Shown: positions 42,750 through 54,028 of the stretch, piece by piece
How positions within the stretch are numbered: the first letter of the stretch is position 1
Layout: the number at the start of each line of letters is the position of its first letter
Source: Coxiella endosymbiont of Dermacentor marginatus
Lineage (GTDB): Bacteria > Pseudomonadota > Gammaproteobacteria > Coxiellales > Coxiellaceae
Reading direction: 5' to 3'
Assembly (NCBI RefSeq): GCF_907164955.1
Contig: NZ_OU015521.1
Coordinates: 837,207 to 901,206 of the forward strand
Length of the DNA stretch: 64,000 nt
Position numbers and translations under genes: made by a program
The notes under the pieces: generated by a model
Seen by the model: only the letters and a program-made list of their open reading frames with translations
What the model was told of the DNA's origin: nothing
Databases searched by the model: none

Positions 42750-43064
42750 ATTTATCCTAAAAAACCTATCTGACATCTTTAAATAGAATAGACCATCAAT
42801 AACTCTACTAAATCCTATGGAAATTTCAATTTTTAATAAGCGTGGAACGCTTAACGATAAATAGCATGATTACTGAAACTCTCTTTTTTGATATAATTAC
42901 CCCAAATTAATTATTCCAAATGATCTATTTATAATTCCTTGATCAAGGGTCTCCCTATCTTTTTTTCCATAATTAACGTTAATACTAAGTTTTAATAAAA
43001 ATTGAAAATCTACTTAACTAAAAATCAAAAAGTTTCTAATCTTGAAGCACAGATTATTTTTTTC
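42750..43064. other. Non-coding spacer after tRNA-Asn
   Basis: About 315 AT-rich bases with no gene or clear terminator visible. It separates the tRNA from the convergent acidic-protein gene. Confidence 0.5.
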
Positions 43065-43394
43065 TTATTTTTCCTCTTTCTCTTCTCCCGAAGATTTGCT
43101 TTCTGAAGAAACAGAAACGTTTGAAGAATCAGACGATTCATCAACTGCTGATGGATTGCGCAATGCTTCTATGTCCTTGAATAGCTCATTAAGCAATCGG
43201 TTAACTTTAGTAAATTCCTTAGATTGTTCAGCATAAGTCTTTGCTAATTGTTGTGTCAATAAACTCAATCCAGCAATTTTCATACCAATTGCATCATCAG
43301 GATTGACATCAGGCGTGTTACCTTCAGAACTAATCATTGACTTGATGTTATTTAAAATATTGTGTAAATCAAATTTTTTACCAGAATTAATCAT
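43065..43394 (-). CDS. Small conserved-type hypothetical protein with acidic Ser/Glu tail, 109 aa
   Basis: A soluble 109-residue protein with no signal or membrane segment. The first 80 residues are predicted helical (DLHNILNNIKSMI, then MKIAGLSLLTQQLAKTYAEQ, resembling a coiled coil). The last 25 are a disordered Ser/Glu/Lys tail ending KSSGEEKEEK. A clear AGAGGG ribosome-binding site precedes the ATG. It resembles helical hypotheticals in Legionellales, but no function is known to me. Good codon structure among decayed DNA argues it is a real, selected gene. Confidence 0.65.
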   Translation of the reverse strand: MINSGKKFDLHNILNNIKSMISSEGNTPDVNPDDAIGMKIAGLSLLTQQLAKTYAEQSKEFTKVNRLLNELFKDIEALRNPSAVDESSDSSNVSVSSESKSSGEEKEEK

Positions 43395-43652
43395 GACTAA
43401 CCCTCTTTGTTAATTAAATATTCTATAAATGCCTTAATTTTATCATCGATTATCTTTAATACAGTAACGTATTTAAACTACAAGCAATTTCGGTAATACT
43501 AATATTAAATTCTTTAGATCGGAACAACCTTTGAATTTTAGAGATCACTTTCTTTCCTCTCTTAGTTAAAGATTAGACAACGAGGAAAAAATAATGTCAA
43601 CAGAGCTAAAAGATCACTTGTTAAAAGTAATTTATAATAGAAGATGTGCCTT

Positions 43653-45422
43653 CTAAGAAGGACTATAAGCTTGAATATAATCGATCAAAAGTTGTAATTT
43701 CTTGCGTCCTTGAAATTCATTAATATCTAACCGGTAGGCTAAATACACATATTCACAATGGAAGTCAGGCCATTTTTTTAGATCAACATGAAAGACAATA
43801 CCATCCAAATAATAATTACTTTTAGGAACTCGCAAAACTAATTTTAAATGTCGTTGTCCAACAATCCGTTGATTAATTAATTTAAAATGTCCATCGAAAA
43901 TTGGTTCAGGAAATCCTTGCCCCCATGGCCCAGATTGATCTATTAGCTCAGCAAGCTCGAGAGTTAATTCCTCTGAAGTTAGTTCCCCATCAGTTATTAT
44001 TCGTGGGTATAGATCTTCCTCTTTAAAATTTCTTTTTACTTCTGTAGCAAATACTTGTTGAAATTCTTTATATCGTTCCAAAGGCAGACTAATACCAGCT
44101 GCCATAGCATGCCCTCCAAATTCGGTTATTAAGCCTGGATATTTAATAGCAATAGCTTCAAATACATTACGAATATGTAATCCAGAAATAGATCGAGCAG
44201 ATCCTTTTAACTTATTATCACTTATTTTTGCAAAAGCAATCGTTGGTCGATGAACGCGTTCTTTTACTTGAGAAGCTACTAACCCTATAACACCTTGATG
44301 CCATTCTTCATTATACAAACAGATGCCGGGAAGCAGTTTTTGGCTTAAATTAAGCTGATCAATGGATCTAAATGCTTCTTTTTGCATCTGAGATTCAATA
44401 ACTCGACGCTCTTTATTTAAATCATCTAATTGATAGGCAATATATAAAGCCGTCTCTTTGTTATCTGCTAATAAACAAGCGACACCTAAACTCATATCAT
44501 CTAAGCGCCCTGCTGCATTTAATCTTGGACTGATAGCAAAACCAAGATCAGTAGCCCGTAATTTTTCTCGTTTACGTCCGGATACTTCTAGTAATGCTAA
44601 AATTCCTTCATGAGCTTGTCCTGCTCGAATGCGTTTCAATCCTTGATGCACTAATATGCGATTATTTTTATCTAATGGTACAATGTCGGATACCGTGCCA
44701 AGAGCAACAAGATCCAAAAATTTTGCCATATTGGGATAATTCAATCCATGCTGATTAAACCAATCAATCTTTTTTAGTTTTGCACGAAATGCTAACATGA
44801 GATAAAAAGCTACCCCTACACCAGCTAGGCATTTACTAGGAAATTTGTCTTCTCTGCAATTAGGATTCACAATCGCATAAGCAAGAGGTAATTGCTCACT
44901 AGGTAGATGATGGTCGGTGATCAGTACGTCAATTCCTAATTGGTTTGCTCTAGCTACGCCTGTATGGCTTGAAATGCCGTTATCGACTGTAATGATTAAA
45001 TTAGGTTGCCAAGCGGAAGCCACTTCCACAATTTCTGGAGTCAAACCATAACCATAAGAAAATCGATTAGGAATCAAATAAAAAACGTTTTCTAATCCAA
45101 ATTCATGTAATGCGTTCACCATTAAAGCAGTGCTTGTTGCACCATCTGCATCGAAATCTCCAATAATCATAACATGCTGTTGCTCTTTTAGAGCTCGCAT
45201 TAGACGCTCTGTTGCTTTATCGATACCAGATAGCAAAGAATAAGGTAGCAAATTTTTTAATTCTCGGGACAATTCATCTAATGAATTAACATTTCTTGCC
45301 TGATAAATTCGCTGTAAAACCGGATGAAGATCATTAAGGTCCGTAGTTAATTTTAATGCTTTACGTTGAATGATTTTTTTATATATAAAGCTTCCTTTGT
45401 CCATCATGACCCCAGTTTTCAT
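43653..45422 (-). CDS. recJ: Single-stranded-DNA exonuclease RecJ
   Basis: RecJ is a 5'-to-3' ssDNA exonuclease of the DHH phosphoesterase family used in recombination and mismatch repair. Its 589 residues contain motif I DFDADGATSTALM near residue 98, the DHH motif in LITDHHLPSEQ near 170, motif IV region SDIVPLDKNNR near 245, and GGHAMAAGISL (DHHA1) near 445. It is complete at roughly normal length. The first seven residues (MKTGVMM) offer alternative starts. Its survival contrasts with the loss of uvrB nearby. Confidence 0.96.
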   Translation of the reverse strand: MKTGVMMDKGSFIYKKIIQRKALKLTTDLNDLHPVLQRIYQARNVNSLDELSRELKNLLPYSLLSGIDKATERLMRALKEQQHVMIIGDFDADGATSTALMVNALHEFGLENVFYLIPNRFSYGYGLTPEIVEVASAWQPNLIITVDNGISSHTGVARANQLGIDVLITDHHLPSEQLPLAYAIVNPNCREDKFPSKCLAGVGVAFYLMLAFRAKLKKIDWFNQHGLNYPNMAKFLDLVALGTVSDIVPLDKNNRILVHQGLKRIRAGQAHEGILALLEVSGRKREKLRATDLGFAISPRLNAAGRLDDMSLGVACLLADNKETALYIAYQLDDLNKERRVIESQMQKEAFRSIDQLNLSQKLLPGICLYNEEWHQGVIGLVASQVKERVHRPTIAFAKISDNKLKGSARSISGLHIRNVFEAIAIKYPGLITEFGGHAMAAGISLPLERYKEFQQVFATEVKRNFKEEDLYPRIITDGELTSEELTLELAELIDQSGPWGQGFPEPIFDGHFKLINQRIVGQRHLKLVLRVPKSNYYLDGIVFHVDLKKWPDFHCEYVYLAYRLDINEFQGRKKLQLLIDYIQAYSPS

Positions 45423-46998
<1,576 letters not shown>

Positions 46999-47772
46999 TT
47001 ATAAATTGAATAAACGATAGTAATTTTCAGTAGTTTTTCTAGCGACTGTACTTAGAGAGGCATTTTTTAAATTTGCAATATATTCAGCTACATAACGCAC
47101 ATATTGCGGTTCATTTTTCTTACCTCGAAATGGCTCGGGAGCTAAGTAAGGAGCATCTGTTTCAATCAGCATTTTTTCTAAAGGAACCCGTTTGACAACT
47201 TCAGCAATATTTTTAGCATTTTTGAAGGTCACAATACCTGAAAAAGAAATATAAAAACCTAGATCTATTACTTTCTTTGCCATTTCCCAACTTTCTGTAA
47301 AGCAATGCATCACTCCACCTACTATTTTTGCTTTCTCTTCCTGCATAATTTGAATAGTATCTTCCCGGGCATTACGAGAATGGATAATTAATGGCTTAGA
47401 AAGTTTTATAGCTGCTCGAATATGGAGACGAAACTTATTTTGCATTTCCTCTAAATCAATTTTATTACAGTATTGATAATCTAAACCTGTTTCTCCAATG
47501 GCGATTACCTTAGGATGACTTGCTAGTTTAGTTAGTTCTGCCACAGTAAGTTCAAAATCTACTTTTTCATTAGGGTGAAGGCCTACAGTTGCGGAAATAT
47601 TATTGAATTGCTCTGAAATTTTAATAACCCTCGACGCGTTTATTAAATCAATACCGACACAGAGAATATGTTCAACACCTGCACTTTTTGCTTTTTTAAT
47701 TAAAGATCCTAATTTTCCTCCATAAGGGGTTAAATCAAGCATATCTAAATGACAATGAGAATCAACTAACAT
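46999..47772 (-). CDS. tatD: TatD-family metal-dependent deoxyribonuclease (YcfH type)
   Basis: A TatD-family metallohydrolase, 258 residues from the ATG at 47772 (MLVDSHCHLD); a longer frame is only read-through over holB. Metal ligands are visible in DSHCHLD, GETGLDYQY, IHSRNA, HCFT and ETDAPYLAP. Members act as 3'-5' exonucleases or D-aminoacyl-tRNA-type hydrolases, and the exact substrate is not fixed by sequence. It overlaps the holB stop by a few bases in the ancestral tmk-holB-tatD arrangement. The symbol denotes family membership, as this is nearest to ycfH. Confidence 0.88.
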   Translation of the reverse strand: MLVDSHCHLDMLDLTPYGGKLGSLIKKAKSAGVEHILCVGIDLINASRVIKISEQFNNISATVGLHPNEKVDFELTVAELTKLASHPKVIAIGETGLDYQYCNKIDLEEMQNKFRLHIRAAIKLSKPLIIHSRNAREDTIQIMQEEKAKIVGGVMHCFTESWEMAKKVIDLGFYISFSGIVTFKNAKNIAEVVKRVPLEKMLIETDAPYLAPEPFRGKKNEPQYVRYVAEYIANLKNASLSTVARKTTENYYRLFNL

Positions 47773-48740
47773 TCTGGCATTTCCAACATTAAAAAAATTT
47801 CTTCTAAAATCAATTGTACATTTATTTCTGTCGAACCTGTAACAACTATCTGACAAGCTTCTTGCAATCGCTGTAATATTTCAAGTAGCTTTTCCTGGGA
47901 CAATATTAATGAAAACTCCTGTAAAAGTAATAAATAATCTGTGTTAAGGATAAAATCATGACAATTAAGCTGAACACGTAAAATATCCATGAGAAAGGTG
48001 ATTATAATATGTAAAATTAATTTAATATCTTCCTTTAATAAGGCATTTACAAAATTTAGGGCTGATTCACGTTGCATCGCTATATTTGTCAACACTTTTA
48101 ATAAGTGATCCCGCAATGATAAATAACTTAATGATCCTAATTCGATCGCTCGTAACGGAGCATGATTGGCTAGAGCTAATAATTGTAGTGCTTTATTTTT
48201 ATCTTTAACTTGCATACTCACCCATTGAAGTGTTTCTGAATCAGAATAAGCATTGAACAGGACTCGTTGACACCGACTAAGGATAGTCTGTGGCAAAGTT
48301 TCAGGCCGATGTGTGACCAATATTATAAGAACCTGTCCTGAAGGTTCCTCTAATGTCTTTAAAAAGGCGTTAGCCGCTGCTCGATTCATTGCTTCAGCAG
48401 GTGAAAGAATTACTACTTGATAATGATCCTGTTGTGAAGTTTGATTAAGAGCAGCAATTAGTTTGCGAATTTGTGCTACTTTAATAAATTTGCTTTTTTC
48501 TTTTAAGCTAACTTCAAAAAAGTCGGGATGGTTCCCCACACGAAATAATTGGCAGCCTCGACATGTTCCACAGGCTTGTATCCGATTATGCTTACAAAGA
48601 ATTAATTCTGCTAAAGATTTAGCGAATGTTAATTTACCTAAACCGTGTCTACCTGACAAAAGTAGAGCATGAGGCATTTGCCCTTTCTGGTAACGGGCTA
48701 CAATTTTTTCCCATTGCTTTCGTTGCCACGAATAAATCAT
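47766..48740 (-). CDS. holB: DNA polymerase III delta-prime subunit HolB
   Basis: HolB is the clamp-loader stator subunit. The 324-residue AAA+ protein has a P-loop-like LLLSGRHGLGKLTFAKSL, the four-cysteine zinc module (CKHNRIQACGTCRGC), the NAFLKTLEEP sensor region near residue 125, and the SRC motif in TILSRCQRVLF. Its ATG directly abuts the tmk stop, and its own end overlaps tatD, so the three are likely one transcript. Together with HolA it gives the replisome clamp loader. Confidence 0.95.
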   Translation of the reverse strand: MIYSWQRKQWEKIVARYQKGQMPHALLLSGRHGLGKLTFAKSLAELILCKHNRIQACGTCRGCQLFRVGNHPDFFEVSLKEKSKFIKVAQIRKLIAALNQTSQQDHYQVVILSPAEAMNRAAANAFLKTLEEPSGQVLIILVTHRPETLPQTILSRCQRVLFNAYSDSETLQWVSMQVKDKNKALQLLALANHAPLRAIELGSLSYLSLRDHLLKVLTNIAMQRESALNFVNALLKEDIKLILHIIITFLMDILRVQLNCHDFILNTDYLLLLQEFSLILSQEKLLEILQRLQEACQIVVTGSTEINVQLILEEIFLMLEMPEC

Positions 48741-49403
48741 TCAATTCTTAGCTTCTAATTTACTTTTGGAAAGACTTGTTAATAATGGATCAATTACCTG
48801 TCGCAACTGATCCCTAATTTCCGATAATTCCCGATTTGCATAAATTACTCGAAACCGTTCTGGATCACGTTTAGCTTGAACAAGATAATTTTCCTGCACC
48901 CGCTTAAAAAATTCTAAACTCTCCGTTTCAATACGATCCTTCGCTCCTCGACTTTTTATGCGATCTAAACACACTGAAACAGGTACATCTAACAGAAAAG
49001 TGAGATCGGGTTTTAAATTACCTTGAATCCATCTTGCTAGTTCTTTGATATATTTAATTGGAATTCCACGTCCACCGCCTTGATAAGCAAAACTTGCATC
49101 AGTAAAGCGATCAGATAATACCCATTGCCCCCGCTTTAAAGCCGGTGAAACTACTTGCGCAATATTTTGCGCACGCCCTGCGAACATTAATAATAATTCG
49201 GTATCCGAACGCATCATTTCATTATGATGATCGAGCAGCACTTCACGAATAGCTTCGGCAATAGGTGTACCACCGGGCTCTCGAGTAACGACATAAGGAA
49301 TATGAGCAGCATCTAAGCATTCACAAACATATTGAAGTGCTGTAGTTTTTCCTACCCCTTCAATTCCTTCAAAGGAAATAAAACGCCCTCGTTCATTTTC
49401 CAT
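48741..49403 (-). CDS. tmk: Thymidylate kinase
   Basis: Tmk phosphorylates dTMP. I start it at the ATG at 49403 (MENERGRF), preceded by GAGAG; an in-frame GTG at 49415 would add four residues. The P-loop [10 protein letters not shown] is at about residues 12-21, followed by [15 protein letters not shown] and [16 protein letters not shown], and the lid contains [14 protein letters not shown]. It is complete at 220 residues. It heads tmk-holB-tatD, but pabC and mltG, usually found before it, are missing. Confidence 0.96.
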   Translation of the reverse strand: MENERGRFISFEGIEGVGKTTALQYVCECLDAAHIPYVVTREPGGTPIAEAIREVLLDHHNEMMRSDTELLLMFAGRAQNIAQVVSPALKRGQWVLSDRFTDASFAYQGGGRGIPIKYIKELARWIQGNLKPDLTFLLDVPVSVCLDRIKSRGAKDRIETESLEFFKRVQENYLVQAKRDPERFRVIYANRELSEIRDQLRQVIDPLLTSLSKSKLEAKN

Positions 49404-49703
49404 ATTTTCTCTCACATAATGATAAAGTGTTATTCACTAAAGCTAATATTTCATCATTTCGCTATAAAAATTTTTTAATGCTGTATCAAACTCTTCATTC
49501 AAATGAATAATTAAGATAAGTAACAGATAGCCTGTTTTTCTTTGCAGCACTTTGATCAAAAGTGCTTACTGTATCTCTGTTTTTCTGTGTAGTCATGGAC
49601 ATATGAATAAAATGGCGTTATGTAACAGCAAATAGGTCATAAAATTAAGAGTGGCGACAATAATGAAATAATTTTTCTAAATAATAATGAAACGGAATAA
49701 AGT
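49404..49703. other. Spacer between fabF and tmk where pabC/mltG are expected
   Basis: Three hundred bases with no frame. In many gammaproteobacteria pabC and mltG lie between fabF and tmk. A minus-strand stretch reading HFIHMSMTTQKNRDTVS near 49555-49605 weakly resembles the MltG C-terminus ('HHFS.TL.EQN.AV.KY'). If that is right, mltG is almost wholly deleted; the evidence is thin. Confidence 0.3.
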
Positions 49704-50942
49704 TTATACTTTCCTTAGCACCAACGTACCATTAGTTCCTCCGAATCCAAAAGAATTTGACATTACCGTGGTAATGTTCATTTCGCGCGCCGTTTTAGGG
49801 ATAAAATCTAAATCACAATCTTTATCTAAGTGTTCTAAATTAATTGTTGGCGGTGCTACGTTATCTCGTATAACTAAAACTGAAATCACCGTTTCAACTG
49901 CTCCAGCAGCCCCTAACATATGACCAGTCATTGACTTTGTAGAACTTACAGCTAATTCGTAAGCATGATTCCCAAAAGTTTTTTTGATAGCTAGTGCTTC
50001 AAGGTGATCTGCTGCCTTGGTAGAAGTACCATGAGCATTAACATAATCTATCTCTTCAGGAGCAATCCTAGCGTCAGCCAAGGAATTTTTCATACAAGTA
50101 TAAAACCCCTCACCGCCAGGGGCAGGTGCCGTCATATGGAAAGCATCCCCGCTCATTCCGAAGCCAATTACTTCTGCATAAATAGGAGCGCTGCGCTTTT
50201 TTGCATGTTCCAATTCTTCTAGTACTACCGATGCAGCTCCTTCACCTAATACAAAGCCATCCCGATCCTTATCCCAAGGACGGCTGGCTTTTTCAGGTTC
50301 ATCGTTTCGACTTGAAAGTGCCCGCGCAGCGGAAAATCCGCCAACCCCTAGAGCTGTCGTGGCCATTTCGCTACCTCCTGCTACCATTACGTCCGCATCA
50401 TTATACACAATAATTCGAGCAGCATGACCGATATTATGAAGACCTGTGGTACAAGCAGTGACGATGGAAATGTTAGGGCCTTTCAAATTATAGTTTATAG
50501 ATACTATCCCAGCTGCCATGTTTATGATAGCCCCAGGAATAAAAAAAGGCGAAATTTTTCGTGGCCCTTCGTTCAATAGAGTCTGATGATACGTTTCAAT
50601 CCAAGGCATACCACCAATTCCAGAGCCAATGGCAACACCTACTCGAGAAGCGTTACTCTCATCAACAATAAGACCAGCGTCTTCAATGGCCTGACGAGAC
50701 GCTTCAACAGCGAATTGCACAAAAACATCAGTTCGGCGAACTTCTTTAGGATTCAAAGATAGATTTGGATCAAAATTTTTTACTTCCGCCGCAATTTGTG
50801 TGGAAAAAACGGAGGCGTCAAAGCGGGTAATATGGGCTACGCCGCTCTTACCCTCTAAAAGAGAAGCCCACATATCCGAAATATTGTTCCCTACAGGGGT
50901 TACTGCTCCTAAGCCAGTTATCACAACACGCCGTTCCTTCAA
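49704..50942 (-). CDS. fabF: 3-oxoacyl-ACP synthase II FabF
   Basis: FabF performs the elongating Claisen condensation in type II fatty-acid synthesis. Its 412 residues contain the Cys-His-His triad: IVTACTTGLHNIG (Cys near 164), VNAHGTSTKAAD (His near 303) and STKSMTGHMLGAAG (His near 340). The start is an unusual TTG at 50942 (then KERRVVITG), with a GAGG about 12 bases upstream. It is the last gene of the rpmF-plsX-fabHDG-acpP-fabF run. Confidence 0.96.
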   Translation of the reverse strand: MKERRVVITGLGAVTPVGNNISDMWASLLEGKSGVAHITRFDASVFSTQIAAEVKNFDPNLSLNPKEVRRTDVFVQFAVEASRQAIEDAGLIVDESNASRVGVAIGSGIGGMPWIETYHQTLLNEGPRKISPFFIPGAIINMAAGIVSINYNLKGPNISIVTACTTGLHNIGHAARIIVYNDADVMVAGGSEMATTALGVGGFSAARALSSRNDEPEKASRPWDKDRDGFVLGEGAASVVLEELEHAKKRSAPIYAEVIGFGMSGDAFHMTAPAPGGEGFYTCMKNSLADARIAPEEIDYVNAHGTSTKAADHLEALAIKKTFGNHAYELAVSSTKSMTGHMLGAAGAVETVISVLVIRDNVAPPTINLEHLDKDCDLDFIPKTAREMNITTVMSNSFGFGGTNGTLVLRKV

Positions 50943-50987
50943 TGCAGCATTCCTCAGAGATTAGCAGAAAAACGGCATAATCAAAAA

Positions 50988-51239
50988 TTAATCAGTAGAT
51001 TCGCTTGCAGAATGCGATTTAATGTAATCAATCGCCTGCTGAACGGTCGTAATCTTTTCTGCTTCTTCATCGGGGATTTCGGTATCGAATTGCTCTTCTA
51101 ATGCCATTACTAACTCAACCGTATCTAAAGAATCAGCACCGAGATCATCTACAAATGAAACATCATTAGTAACTTCTTCTTCCTTTACCCCTAATTGCTC
51201 AACGATAATCTTTTTGACCCGTTCTTCAACTGTTGCCAT
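50988..51239 (-). CDS. acpP: Acyl carrier protein
   Basis: AcpP carries growing acyl chains on phosphopantetheine. The 83-residue acidic helical protein has the modified Ser in the DSL motif of [16 protein letters not shown] strong AAGGGGA ribosome-binding site precedes the ATG, fitting the very high expression typical of ACP. The SHSASESTD tail is slightly longer than in E. coli. It lies between fabG and fabF. Confidence 0.98.
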   Translation of the reverse strand: MATVEERVKKIIVEQLGVKEEEVTNDVSFVDDLGADSLDTVELVMALEEQFDTEIPDEEAEKITTVQQAIDYIKSHSASESTD

Positions 51240-51329
51240 ATTTTCAGTTCCCCTTCTTAAAAACTAACTAAGTGAATTGTCAGTAAATTCAACTAATAGT
51301 AACATTTTGTTATTCATAATATCCAAGCG

Positions 51330-52073
51330 CTATACCATACACATTCCCCCATTAATATGCAATGTCTCTCCAGTTATATATCCTGCTCCTTCAGAAGCTA
51401 AATAAACTACAGCTTTAGCGACTTCTTCTGGACACCCCATTCGTTTCATCGGCACCCGAGCTAAAACAGCTGTTTGTTGCTTTGCTGATAATGCGCTTGT
51501 CATTTCTGTTTTAATAAAGCCCGGAGCAATACAATTCGCTGTAACACCGTAGGCAGCATGTTCTACAGCGATAATTTTCGTGAGACCGATAAGGCCAGCT
51601 TTGGCAGCTACATAATTTGCTTGTCCAGGGTTTCCCATGACCGCCACAACGGAAGTGATATTTATAATTCGACCCCACCGTTTTTTAAACATTGGCTTCA
51701 AACAAGATTTGCTTAAATAAAAAACGCTGTTCAAGTTGGTTTCAATAACAGCTTCCCATTCTTTAAGCGTCATACGGAGTATGATATTATCGCGAGTAAT
51801 GCTAGCATTATTGACAAGAATGTCTGGAGAACCAAAGTCTTTTTGCATCCGAGCCAAGATAATTTTTATAGCTCCTTGATTGCAAACGTTTAAAGTATAA
51901 CCTTTTCCTTTAAAGCCTTTATTGGCCAAAAGTTGGGTAATTTTGTGAGCACTCTCTTCAGAGGTAGCTGTTCCAAGAACAATAGCACCCTGAAGACCTA
52001 TTTCTTTGGTAATTGCTAATCCAATGCCTCGAGATGCGCCTGTGATTAATGCAATTTTTCCTTTAATAGACAT
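51330..52073 (-). CDS. fabG: 3-oxoacyl-ACP reductase FabG
   Basis: FabG is the NADPH-dependent short-chain reductase that reduces 3-ketoacyl-ACP. The 247-residue protein has the cofactor motif GASRGIGLA near residue 12, the NNAS stretch (VNNASITRDN) near 86, and the catalytic Ser-Tyr-Lys with YVAAKAG near 151. A GAGGACGCGAGG leader lies just before the ATG. It is part of the fab operon. Confidence 0.96.
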   Translation of the reverse strand: MSIKGKIALITGASRGIGLAITKEIGLQGAIVLGTATSEESAHKITQLLANKGFKGKGYTLNVCNQGAIKIILARMQKDFGSPDILVNNASITRDNIILRMTLKEWEAVIETNLNSVFYLSKSCLKPMFKKRWGRIINITSVVAVMGNPGQANYVAAKAGLIGLTKIIAVEHAAYGVTANCIAPGFIKTEMTSALSAKQQTAVLARVPMKRMGCPEEVAKAVVYLASEGAGYITGETLHINGGMCMV

Positions 52074-52105
52074 CCTCGCGTCCTCTTCGTTTAATTAATA
52101 ACTTT

Positions 52106-53050
52106 TTATTTTACTCGCTCAATAGCAGCTAAAATTAGCTCTGTTGTTATAAGTGGGAATGTTTCGCTTTGGCGTTCGATACGTTTATTTAGACCTGCCA
52201 ATTTATTACCTGGTCCACACTCTCCAAAAAATTTTATTCCCTGCTTTACCATTTTTTGTATAGTTTCTACCCATCGTACAGGATCTACAAGTTGTTTTAC
52301 CAATGCGTTTCGAATTGCCTTAGCCCCCTGATGCTCCGCAACATCTGTGTTGTGGATTACGGATATCTCTGGGGAGGTTACGGTTATTTCAGCTAAATCA
52401 CGTGCGAGACGTTCAGCTGCTGTTTGCATTAATGGAGAATGAGAGGGAACACTAACAGAAATGCGTTTAGCAACTTTAGCGCCTTCAGTTTTAGCCAACG
52501 CAAGAGCACAATCCACTGCTGATGCATCCCCTGATATCACAGTTTGAATTGGGGAATTTAAATTAGCAGGCCTAACCATCGTCACCGCGCTCTGAGTCAA
52601 TCTTTTACATATTATTTCAATTTGTGATTTATTTAATCCAATAATGACTCCCATTGCTCCCCTACCATTGGGTACTGCTTCTTGCATATAACATCCTCGG
52701 TTTTCTACTAATCGAATAGTATCTATAAAATCCAGTGCTTTTGCACAAACCAAGGCTGCGTATTCTCCTAAACTATGACCTGCCATCGTTTGAGGCAAAG
52801 GACCACCTAAAGCTTCCCAACAACGAAAAATAGCAACATCAGCTGCTAAGAGAGCAGGCTGTGCAAATTGGGTTTGATCCAATTTTTCTTGAGGGCCATC
52901 TTGAATCAGCTGCCATAAATCATATCTTAAAACAGAAGATGCTTCGTAAAACGTTTCTCTAACAAGGGGTTGCTTTTTTTCTAATTCTCTAAGCATTCCG
53001 AGATGTTGAGACCCTTGACCTGGAAATAATAAAGCAAACGATTGAGACAT
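52106..53050 (-). CDS. fabD: Malonyl-CoA:ACP transacylase FabD
   Basis: FabD loads malonyl groups on ACP. The 314-residue protein begins with FALLFPGQGSQHLGM. The nucleophile elbow is GHSLGEYAAL (Ser near 92), and a catalytic His is in VPSHSPLM near 200. It is complete. It lies between fabH and fabG in the same orientation. Confidence 0.96.
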   Translation of the reverse strand: MSQSFALLFPGQGSQHLGMLRELEKKQPLVRETFYEASSVLRYDLWQLIQDGPQEKLDQTQFAQPALLAADVAIFRCWEALGGPLPQTMAGHSLGEYAALVCAKALDFIDTIRLVENRGCYMQEAVPNGRGAMGVIIGLNKSQIEIICKRLTQSAVTMVRPANLNSPIQTVISGDASAVDCALALAKTEGAKVAKRISVSVPSHSPLMQTAAERLARDLAEITVTSPEISVIHNTDVAEHQGAKAIRNALVKQLVDPVRWVETIQKMVKQGIKFFGECGPGNKLAGLNKRIERQSETFPLITTELILAAIERVK

Positions 53051-53065
53051 GTTATTATTTCTTCA

Positions 53066-54028
53066 TTAATACTTCAGTAAAGCAGCACCCCAAGCTAATC
53101 CTGCTCCGAAGGCTTCTAGCAATAAGATTTCACCGCGCTTTATTTTTCCAGACCGAACTGCAGAATCGAGAGCTAAAGGAATGGAGGCAGAAGAGGTATT
53201 TCCATGTTTTTCAATAGTTAAAATAACCCGCTCCAGAGGTAATCCAAGGCGTTTAGCTGTTGCTTTAATAATCCGCATGTTTGCTTGATGAGGTATTAGC
53301 CAATCAATATCCGATTTTTTAAGGCCACTCTTCTCCACAGTTTCATCAACAATTTCTCCTAATTTGGTCACAGCCACTCTAAAAACTTCATTACCTCGCA
53401 TCTGTAGTAGCAATTCATTTAATTCACGATCCCATATAGGACTCTTAGCAGTAATTAAATCTGCGTAGTTGCCATTAGCGTGAAGAATAGTCTTTAGAAA
53501 TCCGGGTTCTTTATCAGCTTGCAAAATCACGGCTCCCGCCCCATCACCAAATAAAATGCACGTACTACGGTCCTGCCAATCCATTATTTTTGTTAACGCA
53601 TCCACCCCAATGATTAGAACAGTTTTAGCACTGTCTGTGCGAATATACTGATCTGCAACACTTAATCCATATACAAATCCTGCGCACGCTGCATTTAAAT
53701 CAAAAGCAGGAATATCATCTCTTAGATTTAAATATCGTTGAACTAAACAAGCTGTACTTGGAAAGTAATATTCTGCAGTAGTCGTTCCCACAATAACCAT
53801 ATCAATAGCAGAAGGATTAATGCCAGACATTTCTATAGCATGCTTGGAAGCATTGACTGCCATCGTGGTGGTATCATCAGAACTAGTAGCAATAATATGG
53901 CGTTCTCGAACTCCAACCCGTTTCATTATCCATTCGTCCGAAGTTTCTATCATTTTCTCCAAATCCGAATTACTGAGAATTTTTTCTGGAACATAACTAC
54001 CAACTCCCTGGATACGCGAATACATCAT
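53066..54028 (-). CDS. fabH: 3-oxoacyl-ACP synthase III FabH
   Basis: FabH starts fatty-acid synthesis by condensing acetyl-CoA with malonyl-ACP. Its 320 residues carry the Cys-His-Asn triad: [13 protein letters not shown] (Cys near 113), [10 protein letters not shown] (His near 247) and [11 protein letters not shown] (Asn near 277). Its ATG overlaps the plsX stop as TGATG, implying coupled translation. An ATG one codon later is equally possible. Confidence 0.97.
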   Translation of the reverse strand: MMYSRIQGVGSYVPEKILSNSDLEKMIETSDEWIMKRVGVRERHIIATSSDDTTTMAVNASKHAIEMSGINPSAIDMVIVGTTTAEYYFPSTACLVQRYLNLRDDIPAFDLNAACAGFVYGLSVADQYIRTDSAKTVLIIGVDALTKIMDWQDRSTCILFGDGAGAVILQADKEPGFLKTILHANGNYADLITAKSPIWDRELNELLLQMRGNEVFRVAVTKLGEIVDETVEKSGLKKSDIDWLIPHQANMRIIKATAKRLGLPLERVILTIEKHGNTSSASIPLALDSAVRSGKIKRGEILLLEAFGAGLAWGAALLKY

